Source of the DNA: Flavobacterium aciduliphilum
Lineage (GTDB): Bacteria > Bacteroidota > Bacteroidia > Flavobacteriales > Flavobacteriaceae
Reading direction: 5' to 3'
DNA: 64,000 bases
Assembly (NCBI RefSeq): GCF_003268855.1
Contig: NZ_QLSZ01000001.1
Coordinates: 197,369 to 261,368, forward strand
The notes beneath the pieces were generated by a model that had not been told where the DNA came from, did no database searches, and saw only the letters and a program-made list of their open reading frames with translations. Position numbers and translations under genes: made by a program. Of the stretch, positions 51,149 through 60,711 are shown piece by piece. Within the stretch, counting starts at the first letter, position 1. The number at the start of each line of letters is the position of its first letter.

Positions 51149-53008
51149 CTATTTCTCCATCAATTCCTTATCCAATTCTACTTTCAAATTATTGATGATA
51201 AAATCTTGTCTGTCAGGTGTATTTTTTCCCATATAAAACTCAAGCAAGGTTTCAATTGTAGTAGTTTTATCAAGCATTACAGGATCGAGACGCATATCCT
51301 CCCCAATAAAAAAACGAAACTCATCAGGCGAAATTTCACCCAACCCTTTGAATCGGGTTATCTCTGGTCGTGGTTTAAGTTTTTCAATAGCATCCACACG
51401 TTCTTGGTCGGAGTAGCAATAAATGGTTTCTTTTTTATTACGTACACGAAACAAAGGAGTTTGTAAAATATACAAATGCCCATCTTTAATCAACTCAGGG
51501 AAAAATTGCAAGAAAAAGGTAATCAACAACAAACGAATGTGCATTCCATCGACATCGGCATCGGTGGCAATGACGATATTGTTATACCGTAAATCCTCCA
51601 TTGATTCTTCAATATCTAAGGCTGCCTGCAATAAATTAAACTCTTCGTTTTCATATACAATTTTCTTCGACATGCCATAAGAGTTCAAAGGTTTTCCACG
51701 CAAACTAAAAACCGCTTGCGTATTGACGTCTCTTGATTTGGTAATCGACCCCGAAGCCGAATCCCCCTCAGTAATAAACAAGGTGCTTTCTAAACATCTA
51801 GGATTCTTTGTATCGGTCAAATGTACTCTACAATCACGAAGTTTTTTGTTGTGTAAACTGGCTTTTTTAGCACGTTCTTTGGCTAATTTCCGAATGCCTG
51901 AAAGCTCTTTTCGTTCACGTTCGGCTTGTAAGATTTTGCGTAGTAATAAATCGGCTGTCTCTGGATTCTTGTGCAGAAAATTATCCAATTTGGTCGTGAC
52001 AAAATCATGAATAAAGGTACGCACGGTTGGTCCATCGGGACCTACTTCTGTGGAACCTAATTTGGTTTTGGTTTGCGATTCAAAAACAGGCTCTTCTACT
52101 TTTATGGCAACAGCAGAAACAATAGATTTCCGAATATCAGAAGCTTCAAAATTTTTATTGTAAAAATCACGAATGGTTTTTACTACAGCCTCACGGAAGG
52201 CATTCAGATGTGTTCCTCCTTGAGTCGTATTTTGTCCGTTGACAAACGAATGGTATTCTTCAGAGTATTGCGATTTACTGTGGGTGAGTGCAAACTCAAT
52301 ATCGTCCCCTTCCAAATGAATAATTGGATATTGCATATCCTCATCGGAAATGGTTTCTATAAGTAAATCTTTTAATCCAAATTCGGAAACATATTTATCC
52401 CCATTAAAATATATCGTTAAACCTCTATTGAGGTAACAATAATTTTTAAGCATTCGGATGACGTACTCATTGCGGTATTTATAATTTTTAAAGATGGAGT
52501 CATCGGCGATAAAAGCTACTTTAGTCCCTTTACGTTTGGTAGATTCTTGAATTTCTTCTTCAATTTTTAAATTTCCTTCCGAAAATTCAGCAGCTTTTTG
52601 TTGGTTATCACGAACCGATTCGACACGAAAATAATTGGATAGTGCATTGACGGCTTTTGTACCCACTCCATTTAAACCGACCGATTTTTTAAAGGCTTTG
52701 GAATCGTATTTTCCTCCAGTATTCATTTTGGAAACCACATCCACCACTTTTCCTAACGGAATTCCACGACCATAATCACGCACCGTAACCAATTTATCTT
52801 TAATGGTTACCTCAATGACTTTACCCGCACCCATCACGAATTCGTCAATACAATTGTCGATAACTTCTTTTAAAAGAATGTAAATTCCATCATCTGGCGA
52901 AGAACCATCTCCGAGTTTACCAATATACATTCCAGGACGCATGCGGATGTGTTCTTTCCAATCGAGCGAGCGTATATTATCTTCGTTATATTGTGTTTCT
53001 TGAGCCAT
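51149..53008 (-). CDS. parE: DNA topoisomerase IV subunit B
   Basis: The ATPase subunit partner of ParC. The 619-residue protein shows the GHKL ATP site with [11 protein letters not shown] and DYGRGIPLG, then [15 protein letters not shown]. The Toprim domain has [12 protein letters not shown] and [10 protein letters not shown]. The end [15 protein letters not shown] and tail are normal. It lacks the insert of proteobacterial GyrB. It precedes parC on the minus strand. Confidence 0.94.
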   Translation of the reverse strand: MAQETQYNEDNIRSLDWKEHIRMRPGMYIGKLGDGSSPDDGIYILLKEVIDNCIDEFVMGAGKVIEVTIKDKLVTVRDYGRGIPLGKVVDVVSKMNTGGKYDSKAFKKSVGLNGVGTKAVNALSNYFRVESVRDNQQKAAEFSEGNLKIEEEIQESTKRKGTKVAFIADDSIFKNYKYRNEYVIRMLKNYCYLNRGLTIYFNGDKYVSEFGLKDLLIETISDEDMQYPIIHLEGDDIEFALTHSKSQYSEEYHSFVNGQNTTQGGTHLNAFREAVVKTIRDFYNKNFEASDIRKSIVSAVAIKVEEPVFESQTKTKLGSTEVGPDGPTVRTFIHDFVTTKLDNFLHKNPETADLLLRKILQAERERKELSGIRKLAKERAKKASLHNKKLRDCRVHLTDTKNPRCLESTLFITEGDSASGSITKSRDVNTQAVFSLRGKPLNSYGMSKKIVYENEEFNLLQAALDIEESMEDLRYNNIVIATDADVDGMHIRLLLITFFLQFFPELIKDGHLYILQTPLFRVRNKKETIYCYSDQERVDAIEKLKPRPEITRFKGLGEISPDEFRFFIGEDMRLDPVMLDKTTTIETLLEFYMGKNTPDRQDFIINNLKVELDKELMEK

Positions 53009-53162
53009 TTTAAAAGGTATCGATTTTAACTGCGTTCAATTCGACTTCTATCTAGATAGAAACCTCGGGTCAGCTAATTTAATGATATTCCGAGATATTT
53101 TAAAACGATCTTTATTAAAGTTATTAAGAATGTTTTTGACAATTTTAGAGAAATATATATAG

Positions 53163-53189
53163 AAAAAAACCGCAAAATTTCTTTTGCGG
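53163..53189 (-). terminator. Intrinsic terminator of ychF
   Basis: On the minus strand CCGCAAAA, loop GAAA, then TTTTGCGG and seven T. It lies 42 bases after the ychF stop. Confidence 0.9.
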
Positions 53190-53230
53190 CTAGTCTATTT
53201 TTTATATTATTATATCTATTTTTCTAAAGT

Positions 53231-54325
53231 CTATACATTAAAGCGGAAATGCATCACATCGCCATCTTTTACTACATATTCTTTTCCTTCTACTCTTAAT
53301 TTTCCCGCTTCTTTCACCTTAGCTTCTGAACCATAATGAGAAAAATCTTCAAAAGCAATAACCTCAGCTCGGATAAATCCTTTTTCAAAATCGGTATGGA
53401 TTACGCCTGCCGCTTTAGGAGCAGTATCTCCTACATTGATAGTCCACGCTCTTACTTCTTTAACTCCTGCAGTGAAATAGGTTTGTAATTTCAACAACTT
53501 GTACGCCGCACGAATCAACACCGACGAACCTGGTTCGCTCAATCCTAAATCTTCTAAAAAAACCTGACGCTCTTCATAACTTTCCAACTCATTGATATCG
53601 GCTTCTGCCCCTACTGACAACACAATAACCTCAGCATCCTCATCTTTTACCAACTCACGAACTTGATCAACATATTGATTACCCGTAACAGCCGAACGTT
53701 CATCTACATTACAAACATACAACACAGGTTTATTTGTAATGAGTTGAAACTCTTTCATAAGTTCTTCTTCATCTTGATTTTGAGGTTGTACAGTTCGAGC
53801 CGATTTTGCTTGCAACAATGCTTCTCTGATTCTGTCTAATAAAACTTTCTCAACTTGTGCTTCTTTATTACCCGTTTTGGCTGCACGATTAACCTTTTCC
53901 AATCGTTTTTCAACGGTTTCCAAATCTTTGAGTTGCAACTCAATATCAATCGTTTCCTTATCCCGAATCGGGTTGACATTCCCATCGACATGTACAATAT
54001 TGTCATTATCAAAACAACGCAATACATGAATGATGGCATTACATTCTCTAATATTTCCTAGGAATTGATTTCCTAAACCTTCTCCTTTACTTGCCCCTTT
54101 TACAAGTCCAGCAATATCCACAATATCTACCGTTGCCATTTGTACCCGTTCAGGTTTTACTAATTCTTCCAAACGTGTTATTCTTGGATCGGGCACATTG
54201 ACCACACCAATATTGGGTTCAATAGTACAAAACGGAAAGTTTGCACTTTGCGCTTTAGCATTTGACAAACAATTAAATAAGGTTGATTTTCCAACGTTGG
54301 GCAATCCTACAATTCCTGCTTTCAT
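53231..54325 (-). CDS. ychF: Redox-regulated ATPase YchF/OLA1
   Basis: A 364-residue Obg-family P-loop protein that prefers ATP and binds ribosomes. The G1 loop is GLPNVGKSTLFN (residues 7-18), followed by G3 DIAGLVKGAS. The G4-like VCNVDE replaces NKxD, as expected for YchF. A coiled coil in the middle and a C-terminal TGS domain end in DGDVMHFRFNV. Length is standard. It is monocistronic. Confidence 0.96.
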   Translation of the reverse strand: MKAGIVGLPNVGKSTLFNCLSNAKAQSANFPFCTIEPNIGVVNVPDPRITRLEELVKPERVQMATVDIVDIAGLVKGASKGEGLGNQFLGNIRECNAIIHVLRCFDNDNIVHVDGNVNPIRDKETIDIELQLKDLETVEKRLEKVNRAAKTGNKEAQVEKVLLDRIREALLQAKSARTVQPQNQDEEELMKEFQLITNKPVLYVCNVDERSAVTGNQYVDQVRELVKDEDAEVIVLSVGAEADINELESYEERQVFLEDLGLSEPGSSVLIRAAYKLLKLQTYFTAGVKEVRAWTINVGDTAPKAAGVIHTDFEKGFIRAEVIAFEDFSHYGSEAKVKEAGKLRVEGKEYVVKDGDVMHFRFNV

Positions 54326-54430
54326 GGTATTAATTTTACAGTCAGCCTAGTGGCCAACAGTTTGATTTTATTTTTTTACGCTTGCAAATATAGTGCAATA
54401 AAATCAAGTACCAAATGAGGCTTTTTTAAG

Positions 54431-55600
54431 TTATTTTTGAAGTCTCTCTTCTACCGAATTTATGATGTCGAGTTCATCCTCTGTGGCCGTAAGTCCTGAA
54501 ACGTTCCAATAATCAGACAATATTACGTTTTTTTTATTAAATAACGTTTTGTCTTTATAGACATCCTCTTTAGAGAAACTATATTTCTGCGTACTAAAAT
54601 TGTTGATTACCATATAATTTCTCACTTCAATCGAACTTACCCCTTTCTTTTCGACTTTGTCAAATCCAATTTCCTCTTTAGAACTCATCAAATAATAATT
54701 TGAACCATCAAACTTATAGGTGTTTTTAAAATAGGATTTATATAGATTTTTTGCTCCGACAGTCGTTTTTTCTTTATTTCTCGCTACTACAGCTGGCGAT
54801 AAGGAGGCCGTTACTTCCAATATTATTTTTTTCTTTTTATCGTATAATACGGTATACTCATCTAAGAATCCTGAAGCATTTTCTAAAGGTTTTATACGCA
54901 TCAAATAACACTCAGGATTGGCATTGTAAGTATTGATTAGAAAATCAAATTCTTTCCTAGCATGAGGTTCTAAAATAAATTCTAAATATTTAAAATTATA
55001 ATAATTTTCCATAATATTATTTAAATCATACCCCAAGAGATAGTCGCTAACTTCTGCATCTAACAGATTAAAAGAACGATTTTGTTCGACCAAAATATCT
55101 GTTTTAAAATCTTTTTCCTTACCAGAAATCTGAAAATTTATCAACCCGTCATTATAATAAGAATAAGCTCCATTGTATTTAAAAAATTCACGCATGTAGA
55201 CTTTTAATCGGGCAGGAACGGTTAATTTTTCAATAGAATTATCCACAAGATTTTTCAATATCTTCTGAGGATGTTGTTTTGTGATGATAACTTCATCCAA
55301 ATCACTTACATTCTTTTTTAGATAAATCACAGAAGAAAGGTTGTCCAAGGTATTCGATCTAACAATAAACGTTTGATAAGAAGTATGTGTGATTTTAATT
55401 GAGGATATTCCGTTTAAAAGAAAACTCACTTTCCCTTCAGCATTACTTAAAAAGTTTTGTTTTGTTCGAACCACAGTTACCGTAGCATCTTCAATAGGAG
55501 CTTGACTATCGGCGTCTTTAAGTACAATAGTCACCGTACCATTTTGTCCATAAAAGGTACCCAGCATCATAAAAAAAAGTGCCAAAAAAAACTTTTTCAT
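54431..55600 (-). CDS. Exported carboxypeptidase-regulatory-like domain protein
   Basis: A 389-residue protein with a signal peptide (MKKFFLALFFMMLGTFYGQ). A CarboxypepD_reg-like beta-sandwich (about 22-100) contains QAPIEDATVTVV and GISSIKITHTSYQTF. The remaining 290 residues are a beta-rich domain of unknown function often found after this module in Bacteroidota. It is likely in the outer membrane or periplasm. The ATG at 55598-55600 is preferred to a TTG one codon upstream. It is a single gene. Confidence 0.8.
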   Translation of the reverse strand: MKKFFLALFFMMLGTFYGQNGTVTIVLKDADSQAPIEDATVTVVRTKQNFLSNAEGKVSFLLNGISSIKITHTSYQTFIVRSNTLDNLSSVIYLKKNVSDLDEVIITKQHPQKILKNLVDNSIEKLTVPARLKVYMREFFKYNGAYSYYNDGLINFQISGKEKDFKTDILVEQNRSFNLLDAEVSDYLLGYDLNNIMENYYNFKYLEFILEPHARKEFDFLINTYNANPECYLMRIKPLENASGFLDEYTVLYDKKKKIILEVTASLSPAVVARNKEKTTVGAKNLYKSYFKNTYKFDGSNYYLMSSKEEIGFDKVEKKGVSSIEVRNYMVINNFSTQKYSFSKEDVYKDKTLFNKKNVILSDYWNVSGLTATEDELDIINSVEERLQK

Positions 55601-55670
55601 CAACCTTGTGTTTTAACAAATTTAATAGTTTTTTTCTACTATTAATAAAAATGATGCTTTTTTTTACGAA

Positions 55671-55696
55671 AAATCCTGAATTTCTTCAGGATTTTA
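55671..55696 (-). terminator. Intrinsic terminator of the ferredoxin gene
   Basis: On the minus strand AAATCCTGAA, loop GAAA, then TTCAGGATTT followed by T residues. It starts 3 bases after the ferredoxin stop. Confidence 0.8.
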
Positions 55697-55698
55697 TT

Positions 55699-56049
55699 TT
55701 ATTCGTTATGTAAAAAAGATTGTCTGTTGAACAAGGTTTCTTCACTTTCAACATGATTGTCATCAGGGACACAACAATCTACGGGACAAACGGCAGCACA
55801 TTGTGGCTCTTCATGAAACCCTTTACATTCTGTACATTTTCCAGGTACAATATAATACACATCATCCGAATAGGGCGTTTGAGGAGCCTCTGCATCTACT
55901 TCGGTTCCATCGGGTAAAACAACTTTCCCTTTAAGTTTTGTACCGTCTTTCCAGCGCCAATCGTCTGCACCTTCATAAATAGCGTTATTCGGACATTCTG
56001 GTTCGCATGCGCCGCAATTAATACATTCGTCTGTTATTATGATTGCCAT
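55699..56049 (-). CDS. 4Fe-4S dicluster ferredoxin
   Basis: A 116-residue ferredoxin with two 4Fe-4S sites: [12 protein letters not shown] (residues 9-20) and [20 protein letters not shown] (about 74-93). The longer spacing in the second site and the C-terminal extension place it with the Allochromatium-type ferredoxins of low potential. It carries electrons in the cytoplasm; partners are unknown. It is divergent from the acyl-CoA reductase/serC/serA run, an arrangement common in Flavobacteriaceae. Confidence 0.94.
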   Translation of the reverse strand: MAIIITDECINCGACEPECPNNAIYEGADDWRWKDGTKLKGKVVLPDGTEVDAEAPQTPYSDDVYYIVPGKCTECKGFHEEPQCAAVCPVDCCVPDDNHVESEETLFNRQSFLHNE

Positions 56050-56141
56050 TTTAAAAAATTTATTTGTTTGAAGTTATTAAGTGTATGCATCAAAAACATA
56101 CAACTTTTTTAACTTTTGGCCCGTGCCTCGTTTCTATTTCT

Positions 56142-56159
56142 TAATTTTGTGCAAAATTA
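56142..56159. promoter_or_regulatory. Two overlapping face-to-face -7 elements
   Basis: TAATTTTGTGCAAAATTA reads TAATTTTG on the plus strand (56142-56149) and TAATTTTG on the minus strand (56152-56159). The first could drive the acyl-CoA reductase gene and the second ferredoxin. The two start sites would lie within each other's element, so use should be mutually exclusive. The palindrome could also be an operator. Confidence 0.5.
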
Positions 56160-56189
56160 CAATCTATACTACATAAAAACAAGTTACCT

Positions 56190-57248
56190 ATGTTACAAAT
56201 CGAGAAAAAAAAGTGTTTTATTGCATTAGGGCAATTTTTAAGTCAATTTTCTTTGCACGATACTCAGAAAAATAAAACCGTACTTTTTAACGATTTGTTT
56301 TATGATGATTTTGTGCAACTCATTGAAATATCGCAATCTCACAACGGGTGGTTCACTCCTGAACAAGTTTACCATGCTATTCAATCGTGGGCACACGCTT
56401 TGACCGAACCAAATCTAGACCAATGGCTCTCTAAATATGAATGGACAAACGTTGAACCAAAAACAGTGGGGCTGATTTTAGCGGGTAACATTCCTCTCGT
56501 TGGATTTCATGATTTTTTGTCGGTTCTAATTTCGGGACATAAGGTTTTGGTTAAAACTTCCTCCAACGACCAGTATCTTATAAAATTTCTGGCAAAATAT
56601 TTGATTTCGATGTACCCCGAATTTGAAAATTACATCACCTTTACTGAAGGAAAATTAGAAAATTTTGATGCCGTAATTGCAACAGGAAGTAACAATACAG
56701 CGCGATATTTTGAGTATTATTTTAAAGAAAAGCCATCCATAATACGAAAAAACAGAAATTCTGTTGCCGTTCTTAATGGCGGTGAAACTCACGAAGAATT
56801 GCAAGCCTTAGGAGAAGATATTTTTAGGTATTTCGGACTCGGATGCCGCAATGTATCTAAACTATTTGTCCCAAAGGAATATGATTTCCAACCTTTTTTC
56901 AAGGCCATTTTCAGCTTTGGAGAGCATATTCACTATGAAAAATACGCCAATAATTATGACTACAACAAGGCTGTTTTTTTGATGAGTAATTTCAAACTTT
57001 TAGATAATGAGTTTTTAATTCTTAAAGAAGACAAAAGCTATGCCTCACCCATAGCCTCACTCTTTTACGAATATTATGAAAATCTGGATGAAGTTCAAAA
57101 ACAACTCGAACAAGATGCTGATCAAATCCAGTGTGTCGTTTCAAAAAATCTTATTCCTCATAGCATTCCTTTTGGAAAAACACAACAACCCGAACTTTGG
57201 GAGTATGCCGATGGTGTAGATACCATCGATTTTTTAATAAAACTGTAA
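56190..57248 (+). CDS. Acyl-CoA reductase (LuxC-like)
   Basis: A 352-residue protein of the acyl-CoA reductase family. It has GLILAGNIPLVGFHDFLSVL with HKVLVKTSSND (about 93-130), matching the nucleotide/acyl binding part of LuxC. A Cys in GLGCRNVSKLFVP is placed as the acyl-thioester residue. It probably reduces an acyl-CoA to aldehyde, but the substrate in flavobacteria is unknown; there is no lux gene nearby. The neighbours fdx, serC and serA are the usual ones. Confidence 0.87.
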   Translation: MLQIEKKKCFIALGQFLSQFSLHDTQKNKTVLFNDLFYDDFVQLIEISQSHNGWFTPEQVYHAIQSWAHALTEPNLDQWLSKYEWTNVEPKTVGLILAGNIPLVGFHDFLSVLISGHKVLVKTSSNDQYLIKFLAKYLISMYPEFENYITFTEGKLENFDAVIATGSNNTARYFEYYFKEKPSIIRKNRNSVAVLNGGETHEELQALGEDIFRYFGLGCRNVSKLFVPKEYDFQPFFKAIFSFGEHIHYEKYANNYDYNKAVFLMSNFKLLDNEFLILKEDKSYASPIASLFYEYYENLDEVQKQLEQDADQIQCVVSKNLIPHSIPFGKTQQPELWEYADGVDTIDFLIKL

Positions 57249-57380
57249 TAGTAAAATCAAAAAATAAAATATAAACTATTACGATTTCGTTAATAACATC
57301 ATCGAATTATTATGATATTCTAACTCCTTTTTTAATTGGTATTTCAGAAATTTGCTTCCGATTTAAAAAAGTACCCTACG

Positions 57381-58475
57381 ATGAAAAAACACAATTACAG
57401 TGCAGGTCCTTGCATATTACCGCAAGACGTTTTTGAAGAAGCCGCTCAGGCAGTAGTAAATTTCAACAATTCTGACTTGTCCATTCTTGAAATTTCGCAT
57501 CGTAGTAAGGATTTCATTGCCGTAATGGAAGAAGCTCGTGCCTTAGTTTTAGAATTATTACAATTAGAAAACAAAGGGTATCAAGTCCTATTTTTAGCAG
57601 GAGGAGCCAGTTTAGAATTTTTAATGGTGCCCTACAATTTGATGGCTCAACATGGAAAAGCAGCCTATCTCGATACGGGAACTTGGGCCAGCAACGCCAT
57701 TAAAGAAGCCAAACCTTTTGGAGAAACTGTAATTGTAGCTTCTTCAAAAGAGCAAAATTATACTTTCATTCCGAAGGGCTTCGATATCCCAAATGATGCT
57801 TCATACTTTCATTGCACCAGCAACAATACTATTTTTGGAACACAAATGAAGTCTTTCCCAAAAACAAATGTTCCTCTTGTGTGCGATATGAGTTCGGATA
57901 TTTTTTCTAGAACTTTAGATTTTTCTCAATTTGATTTAATTTATGCTGGAGCTCAAAAAAACATGGGCCCTGCTGGAACCACACTTGTGGTTGTTAAAGA
58001 ATCGATTTTAGGAAAAACTGGACGATACATCCCAAGCATGTTGGATTATGAAAAACATATCAAAGCCGAAAGCATGTATAATACTCCTCCCGTATTTCCT
58101 ATATATGCGTCACTTCTCACGTTGCGCTGGTTGAAAAAATTAGGAGGTATTGCAGCCATCGAAAAAATAAATGAAGCTAAAGCTCAATTATTATATGATG
58201 AAATAGACCGAAATCCATTATTCAAAGGAACTGCGGCCCCCGAAGACCGAAGCATCATGAATGCTACGTTTCTTTTGTTGGACGAAAATCATGTTCCCAT
58301 TTTTGACAAGATGTGGAAAGACGCCGGAATTTCTGGGTTAACAGGCCATCGCTCTGTGGGAGGGTACAGAGCTTCCATGTACAATGCCTTGCCTTTAGAA
58401 AGTGTTCACGTATTGGTTGATGTCATGAAAGAATTAGAATTAGTGGTATGCAAACAAGAAGCAACACTGTCTTAA
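57381..58475 (+). CDS. serC: Phosphoserine aminotransferase
   Basis: Makes 3-phosphoserine from 3-phosphohydroxypyruvate with glutamate, in serine (and possibly PLP) synthesis. The 364 residues start KKHNYSAGPCILPQDVFEEA, and the PLP Lys is near residue 193 in YAGAQKNMGPAG. GHRSVGGYRASMYNA comes near the end. The ATG at 57381 is chosen because it opens the family N-terminus; an upstream ATG at 57336 adds 15 unrelated residues. serA follows 53 bases downstream. Confidence 0.95.
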   Translation: MKKHNYSAGPCILPQDVFEEAAQAVVNFNNSDLSILEISHRSKDFIAVMEEARALVLELLQLENKGYQVLFLAGGASLEFLMVPYNLMAQHGKAAYLDTGTWASNAIKEAKPFGETVIVASSKEQNYTFIPKGFDIPNDASYFHCTSNNTIFGTQMKSFPKTNVPLVCDMSSDIFSRTLDFSQFDLIYAGAQKNMGPAGTTLVVVKESILGKTGRYIPSMLDYEKHIKAESMYNTPPVFPIYASLLTLRWLKKLGGIAAIEKINEAKAQLLYDEIDRNPLFKGTAAPEDRSIMNATFLLLDENHVPIFDKMWKDAGISGLTGHRSVGGYRASMYNALPLESVHVLVDVMKELELVVCKQEATLS

Positions 58476-58528
58476 AAATGGAATCTTTATAGTGTCCTTT
58501 ATTAAAATTATAATCTTATAAATGTAAA

Positions 58529-59482
58529 ATGAAAATATTAGCTAACGACGGAATTTCTAAAAGTGGTATCAATACTTTAGAAAAAGCGGGGTTTGAAGTA
58601 ATCACAACCAAAGTAGCACAGGAACAAGTAGCAAATTATATCAACGCGCATAATGTGGGCGTACTTTTAGTACGAAGCGCAACTAAAGTGCGTAAAGACC
58701 TCATCGACGCTTGTCCTGGACTTAAAATCATTGGAAGAGGAGGCGTAGGAATGGACAATATAGATGTCGCTTATGCCCGTGAAAAAGGAATACAGGTAAT
58801 CAACACGCCTGCTTCGTCCTCTGAGAGTGTCGCCGAATTGGTGTTTGCACATCTTTTTACAGGGGTTCGTTTTTTACATGACTCCAATCGGACAATGCCT
58901 TTGGAAGGAGACTCAAATTTTGAAGGACTGAAAAAAGCGTATGCCAACGGTATCGAATTGCGTGGAAAAACGCTTGGGATTATTGGGTTTGGTCGAATTG
59001 GGCAAGCGGTGGCAAAAATGGCGTTAGGATTGGGAATGAGAGTCATTGCTGCCGATAAATTTGTGAGTAAAGTAGACGTAAAAGTAGATTTTTACAACGG
59101 CCAATTCATCAATGTTGCCATTGAAACAGAACCTTTGGAAGATGTATTTAAGCATTCCGATTTCATCACATTACATGTTCCCGCACAAGAAGGTTATGTT
59201 ATTGGTAAGGCGGAATTTGCTCAACTTAAAGAAGGCGTGGGAATCATCAATTGTGCTCGAGGAGGGGTTGTGGATGAAGTCGCTTTGATTGAAGCTTTAG
59301 AAAATGAAAAAGTGGCTTTTGCTGGATTGGATGTTTTTGAAAGCGAACCTAAACCTGAAATCCAAATTCTCATGCACCCAAAAGTGTCGCTTACCCCTCA
59401 TATTGGAGCCGCAACGCTTGAAGCACAAGACCGTATTGGTACCGAATTAGCCGAACAAATCATCGGATTATTATGTAATTAA
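58529..59482 (+). CDS. serA: D-3-phosphoglycerate dehydrogenase (short form)
   Basis: An NAD-dependent 2-hydroxyacid dehydrogenase that starts serine synthesis from 3-phosphoglycerate. The 317 residues show the NAD site GFGRIGQAVAKMALGLGMRV, ARGGVVDEVALIEAL with the catalytic Arg region, and the active His in PHIGAATLEAQ. It lacks the C-terminal ACT and ASB domains of E. coli SerA, so feedback control by serine through ACT is not expected. Its position after serC supports the assignment over other hydroxyacid dehydrogenases. Confidence 0.92.
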   Translation: MKILANDGISKSGINTLEKAGFEVITTKVAQEQVANYINAHNVGVLLVRSATKVRKDLIDACPGLKIIGRGGVGMDNIDVAYAREKGIQVINTPASSSESVAELVFAHLFTGVRFLHDSNRTMPLEGDSNFEGLKKAYANGIELRGKTLGIIGFGRIGQAVAKMALGLGMRVIAADKFVSKVDVKVDFYNGQFINVAIETEPLEDVFKHSDFITLHVPAQEGYVIGKAEFAQLKEGVGIINCARGGVVDEVALIEALENEKVAFAGLDVFESEPKPEIQILMHPKVSLTPHIGAATLEAQDRIGTELAEQIIGLLCN

Positions 59483-59501
59483 GTTTTTCATATATTTTTT
59501 C

Positions 59502-59539
59502 AAAACCCAAATCAGGAATCCTTTCTAATTTGGGTTTTT
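59502..59539 (+). terminator. Intrinsic terminator of serC-serA
   Basis: AAAACCCAAAT, loop of about 14 bases, then ATTTGGGTTTTT. It lies 19 bases after the serA stop. Confidence 0.85.
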
Positions 59540-59648
59540 CTTTTTTATTATTAAAAAGAGTTTTCTAAAATACTGTTTCACAATTATTTGAACAACATAT
59601 TTTTTAAAACATAATTTACAATAATTAGCACTTCCTATAAAAAAGTAC

Positions 59649-59656
59649 TATCTTTG
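59649..59656 (+). promoter_or_regulatory. -7 element close to the DUF6787 start
   Basis: TATCTTTG ends 5 bases before the ATG, so the mRNA would be nearly leaderless. A TTA at 59625-59627 occupies the -33 position. Confidence 0.45.
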
Positions 59657-59661
59657 TTTGT

Positions 59662-59979
59662 ATGAAAAACATCAAGCATCGTTGGAATGTAAAATCAAAC
59701 TTTCAGGTTTTTGTAATTATTCTCGTGTTTGCCTGTACTGGGTCGGCTACAGCATGGCTCACTAAGCCTATATTGGCTTATTTTGGAATCTCCAAAATTA
59801 CACTCAACCTGGTGGAGTATTATGGCCTTTACCTTTTAGTACTTTTTCCAATTTACCAAATACTGCTATTAAGTATAGGTTTTGTTATGGGGCAATTTTC
59901 ATTTTTTTGGGCTTTTGAAAAAAAACTACTTAAAACCCTTAAATTTAATGTGATTTTTAACCTATTTCGAAACAAATAA
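59662..59979 (+). CDS. DUF6787 family membrane protein
   Basis: A 105-residue protein with two membrane helices (about 14-35 and 52-78). The start KHRWNVKSNFQVFVIILVFA and the segment MGQFSFFWAFEKKLLKTL fit DUF6787. I recall a similar small gene next to lolD-like genes in flavobacteria. The function is unknown. Confidence 0.8.
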   Translation: MKNIKHRWNVKSNFQVFVIILVFACTGSATAWLTKPILAYFGISKITLNLVEYYGLYLLVLFPIYQILLLSIGFVMGQFSFFWAFEKKLLKTLKFNVIFNLFRNK

Positions 59980-60048
59980 TTCGTAAGAATTTTGATCCTC
60001 ATGAATAGAGTTTCGTAATTTCTTTGTTTCTTTGTAAAAATCAATGCT

Positions 60049-60711
60049 ATGATTATCGCCAAAAACATCCACAAATACTATGACAAACTCCATGTATTAA
60101 AAGGAGTCGATTTACACATCAAAAAAGGGGAAATTGTATCCATTGTAGGCGCTTCTGGAGCAGGAAAAACGACCTTACTTCAAATTCTGGGAACATTAGA
60201 TAAACCTCAAGCCGATTCCGAAACAACTCTTTCTATTCACGGCGAAGCTGTTTTAAAAATGAATGATAAAAACTTATCAAAATTCAGAAATTTGCACTTA
60301 GGTTTTATTTTTCAGTTTCATCAACTGTTACCCGAATTTACGGCTCTTGAAAATGTTTGTATTCCTGCGTTTATTGCAGGGAAAGAAAAAAAAGAAACCG
60401 AAGAAGAAGCTAGAAAATTATTACATTATTTGGGATTATCCCATCGAATAGAGCACAAACCCAATGCTCTTTCGGGTGGGGAACAACAACGGGTAGCCGT
60501 GGCACGGGCGTTAATTAATAATCCCGCCGTTATTTTTGCTGATGAACCTTCTGGAAATTTAGACACCCATGCGGCTGAAAATCTTCATAAGTTATTTTTC
60601 CAACTTCGGGATGAATTCGGACAAACGTTTGTCATTGTAACCCATAACGAAGAATTAGCCAACATGGCCGACCGAAAACTAACTATGATTGACGGGTTAA
60701 TCGCGCTATGA
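60049..60711 (+). CDS. LolD-type ABC transporter ATPase
   Basis: A 220-residue ABC ATPase of the LolD/MacB group. Walker A is GASGAGKTT (about 37-45), the Q-loop is in [18 protein letters not shown], the signature is LSGGEQQR and Walker B is [12 protein letters not shown]. The partner permease (LolC/E-like) is not adjacent; lipoprotein release or another export task is likely. It overlaps the next gene by 4 bases (ATGA), so translation is coupled. Confidence 0.92.
   Translation: MIIAKNIHKYYDKLHVLKGVDLHIKKGEIVSIVGASGAGKTTLLQILGTLDKPQADSETTLSIHGEAVLKMNDKNLSKFRNLHLGFIFQFHQLLPEFTALENVCIPAFIAGKEKKETEEEARKLLHYLGLSHRIEHKPNALSGGEQQRVAVARALINNPAVIFADEPSGNLDTHAAENLHKLFFQLRDEFGQTFVIVTHNEELANMADRKLTMIDGLIAL

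Noticed and set aside
48289..53008. gyrA/gyrB instead of parC/parE
   Set aside because: The C-terminal domain of the A subunit has no GyrA box, and the B subunit length and gene pairing fit topoisomerase IV. A wider tree would settle any doubt.
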